Shown: positions 34,549 to 37,382 of the stretch, piece after piece
How the letters are laid out: the number at the start of each line of letters is the position of its first letter
Position numbering within the stretch: position 1 is the stretch's first letter
Assembly (NCBI GenBank): GCA_937907605.1
Contig: CALCYI010000019.1
Coordinates: forward strand, 1 to 37,382
DNA from: an uncultured Clostridia bacterium
GTDB taxonomy: Bacteria > Bacillota > Clostridia > Oscillospirales > Acutalibacteraceae
Direction: 5' to 3'
DNA length: 37,382 nucleotides
Program-made: the position numbers and the translations under genes
Notes under the pieces: generated by a model
The model's input: the letters and a program-made list of their open reading frames with translations, nothing else
Told to the model about the DNA's origin: nothing
Databases searched by the model: none

Positions 34549-37102
34549 AAGAAAAAAAGTTTTAGATAAAATAAACGAAATAAAAGAAAATTTAAAAATG
34601 TTAAAAGAAGAAAAAATTATAATTAATAATGAATTAGTTAATTATATTTCACTCAAAGAAACACTTGAATCGATTATTAAATCAAATTTAATCATATTAA
34701 TACCTTTATTTAATACTAATGACAATATAACAGAAAATGATTTAAAAGATGATATGTTTATTAATAATAAAGAAAAATATAATAGAAATCATATTAATAA
34801 TATCCAAGAAGAAAATGATAATAATGAAATAAGTGATTTAAATTATATAAGTAAAATTTTTGAATTTGAAAATGTGGATAAAAAAATATGGGAAGAAATT
34901 ATCACTTTAAATAAATATGAAATATATAATCTAGATGCGAATAAAATTACAAATGAAATTTGTAATGATATTTTTGATTCAATTAATTTTAAAATGAATT
35001 CGAAATTTATTCAAAATAATATGGGAAAATCTATTGCTATTGAAAAAGAAAAAGGTATTACAATTTTATCTAAAGGAAAAAGCCAAAATATTAATGATAG
35101 ATATAAATTCTTTAATCATCAATCTTTATCTTGTGATTATTCACCTGTAATTAAAAGAACTAAATCTAATATTGTTGCTTTTAATAATAGTATATTATTG
35201 GAATTTAAAGAAGAAATCAAAAATAAAATTAAAAATAATATTAAAAATTTAATAAATCAAATTAATGAAAATAAAATAACTACAGATAATTTCAGTGAGA
35301 ATTTATCCAATATAATTATAAATTTATTATATGAAAAAGGATATAAATTAAATAAGCGAAATATTCATATATATTTATGTTGTATATTAAAAAAAGCATT
35401 TTATGAAAATCAAATTTCATCAAAAATTAAATTCATAAATAAAGACTATAAAAACATCAAAAAATTTAAAAAAAGAATATATGATAAATTACAAGATCAA
35501 TTAACTAAATTAAATTCAAATATAGAATCAATAAATAATACAATTATTCTTCAAGAAAATAAATTAAAAGTATTAAATAATAATATTGAAATTAACAAAA
35601 AACAAGTTGGAAAAAATGAACAAACTAATATTAATGGAAATATAATTTTATATATGGATGAACAAAATTATATCCAATTATGTAGAAAAGTAAATAGTTT
35701 TATAAATGAAAAAAATGAAGTTGAAAAAGAAATTAAAAATATTGAAAATGATAAAAAATTGCAAAAATATCAAGGAGAATTAAAAATCAAAAATATGATG
35801 AATGAAATGAATGAATTAGATAAACAAATAATTTCAAAAGAAAAAGAATCATCAGAAAATAAAAAGATTTTAGATGAAAAAATTTCGCAATTGACTAAAT
35901 CAATGGATTATAAATATAATATGGTGAGAGAAAATTTATTTGCATATAAAATTGAATGCTCAAATATTGATACACAAAATGAATATAATGATTTTATAGA
36001 TAATATTAATGATAATATTAATAATGAATATTATAAAACATTATTTAATTTAGAAAAATTTTATAAAAGAAGTAGAAATATTGAAGCTAACAAAACTATA
36101 GATAATTCTAATATTAATGAAAATATATTAAAAACAACTAAAAGCTTTAATTTTAATACATATAGGAAAAATGCTAAAAATATGAAATCATTTTCTTCTG
36201 GAAATAATTATTTCTCTCCAATTAATATTAAAAGAAAAAATAATTTATATAATTAATTTAATAAAATAACAAAAGATAATCTTGAACATATTTCAAATCA
36301 AAAAAATATATATCAAAATAGAATCAAAAATAATTATATAAATATTTTCGATTCTTATAATAATCTAAATAATTATTTTTTTCAATTCCAAACACCATCA
36401 ACAATGATAAGTTTTGATAAACAAAATAATACTAATAATATAATTCATCAAATAAAAAATCAAAATGAAACAAATAGTATATCTTATGCTTCTCCATTTT
36501 CGTCCTCATCGAAATTTTCTTCTTCCAAAAAGAAGAATTTGAATACGAATATAATTAATGATATAAAGCCTAAAAATTTAATGGATAATTTAAGATATTT
36601 ATCGAGTGATAAAAATCATATGAAAAACAAAAATAAAACGAGTAATTATATTAATTTTAAAATATTCCAAAATAACATGGAAAACAAGTTCATGTCTAGA
36701 TTTTCTGAGGATAAAAAACAATCAAAAAGTAAAATAGATTTTTTCAAAAAATCTAGTACAAATATTAAATTTGATAAAATGAATATTTCAAATAATAATA
36801 TATATTGTTATTTTAGAATATTACAAAAAAATCAAAAATATATTATATATAATCCTTTGGAAAATTCATCAAAATTAAATATTTGCGAATCTCCATATAA
36901 TTTCATTAAATCAAAAATATATATAGATACTATAAGCAAAAATCTAAAAATATTTCCTACTAATCAATTAGAGCCAATTGTTATTAAATATGGCTCTGAA
37001 GACCAATGGATATCCTGCCCTAACATTGTTTTATCTCCAACTCGTACCCCTATATATCGTGCATATTTAACAGGAGAATCAAAGAATCTATGCCAACGAT
37101 GA
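34523..37102 (+). CDS. Protist coiled-coil protein, 5'-cut, with one in-frame TAA
   Basis: No family was recognised. The frame is open from junction 3 through 36253, meets TAA at 36254-36256, and continues in the same frame without another stop to TGA at 37100-37102 (about 281 more codons). The protein is rich in Asn, Lys, Ile and Glu. A heptad-like N-terminal stretch (EELTEAENERKKVLDKIN) and a long central coiled coil at 35480-35960 suggest a structural or cytoskeletal protein. The last ~60 residues (YGSEDQWISCPN, PTRTPIYRAY) are less biased and may be a small folded domain. ATG 34598 is internal; the true start is lost. No GT-AG intron removes the TAA. The TAA could be a mutation, an assembly error or a true stop. 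Confidence 0.6.
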
Positions 37103-37142
37103 CTAATAGTTTTAATAATACTCTTCATATATAACAAGCTCA

Positions 37143-37341
37143 TTAATGCGTTAAAACCTTTCTCATTAACCGTTTTATCCTCTGCCAGAATTTATACTTC
37201 GTTAATTTTCGCTGTGGGCCAGGATCATTATTGTCAATTACAAAATGAATGTTTGCAGAGGTAATCATACGTTCCATTTCCAATTCCGGCAAATAGAAAA
37301 AACTCCAATCATCAATGCACATTCTCTCATTTACGAAAGAT
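37143..37341 (-). CDS. C-terminal ~65 residues of an unidentified protein
   Basis: An open frame on the minus strand runs from the adapter boundary (37341) to TAA at 37143-37145. It reads FVNERMCIDDWSFFYLPELE, then RMITSANIHFVIDNNDPGPQ, and ends in a basic tail with RIKRLMRKVLTH. Composition differs from the protist DNA before it, so this is probably another bacterial fragment, possibly from a glycan-related protein judging only by the basic tail. The N-terminal part is cut by the sequencing adapter. The join to protist DNA lies between about 37100 and 37142. Family not recognised. Confidence 0.5.
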
Positions 37342-37382
37342 AGATCGGAAGAGCGTCGTGTAGGGAAAGAGTGTAGATCTCG
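37342..37382. other. Illumina TruSeq adapter read-through
   Basis: The last 41 bases start AGATCGGAAGAGC and continue as the standard TruSeq universal adapter (reverse complement of the P5-side adapter) to the window end. This is synthetic sequence, not biology, and shows the contig end was not trimmed. Confidence 0.98.

Noticed and set aside
34523..37102. Ciliate code with TAA/TAG read as glutamine
   Set aside because: Only one in-frame TAA occurs in the AT-rich protist genes here, and CAA is used for Gln. A general reassignment would show many such codons. Kept only as a question about this one site.

Overview
This window is not one piece of a genome. It reads as a chimeric contig joining DNA from at least three and probably four sources, and it ends in an Illumina adapter. 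Bases 1 to about 3110 and about 34523 to 37102 are very AT-rich, with Asn/Lys-rich proteins and eukaryotic families (a class I cyclic-nucleotide phosphodiesterase and a cAMP-receptor-like membrane protein). A ciliate such as a rumen entodiniomorph would fit, but that assignment is inference. Bases about 3111-30980 are a contiguous, GC-richer bacterial segment with Shine-Dalgarno sites, sigma-A promoters and hairpin terminators, in the style of a clostridial Oscillospiraceae/Ruminococcaceae member. Bases about 30985-34520 are a second bacterium, probably Lachnospiraceae-like, with different codon use. Bases 37143-37341 carry the C-terminal end of a further protein on the minus strand, and 37342-37382 match the TruSeq adapter. 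All four bacterial/eukaryotic borders cut genes or fall at gene ends: the receptor-like gene at 3111, tfoX and ecfT at about 30980, uppP and the coiled-coil gene at about 34525, and the last fragment before the adapter.

Layout. (1) Protist: phosphodiesterase 31-2169 and a receptor-like gene 2216-3112. (2) First bacterium: a purine-salvage and nucleoside-uptake operon 3136-10002 (xpt, BMP lipoprotein, ABC ATPase, two permeases, hpt, a YczE-like membrane protein). Next come a small XRE-repressor module with twin operators (10040-10489), hypB, a hemolysin-III-like protein, a membrane XRE regulator, secA and a lipoprotein. The rest of the segment holds a sugar-phosphate transferase, lacZ, a radical SAM protein, a 278-bp palindromic element, pth, mfd, a SpoIIQ-like M23 peptidase, a candidate structured RNA, a zinc-ribbon membrane protein, cysK, rplM-rpsI and a cut tfoX. 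(3) Second bacterium: an ECF transporter (cut ecfT, then a fused EcfA-EcfA'-S protein) and a cut uppP. (4) Protist: a long coiled-coil gene with one in-frame TAA. (5) A terminal fragment and the adapter.

The coherent biology lies in the first bacterial segment. The nucleoside ABC importer would bring purine nucleosides in and Xpt/Hpt would return the bases to nucleotides. Its usual upstream control region is missing because the contig changes identity just before xpt. The best candidates for undescribed elements are the structured RNA with its own promoter and terminator at 27004-27214, the 21-bp terminal-inverted-repeat element at 21698-21975, and the XRE/47-aa ORF module with two TAGTAC-N6-GTACTA operators. 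No rRNA, tRNA, CRISPR array, transposase or integrase was seen.
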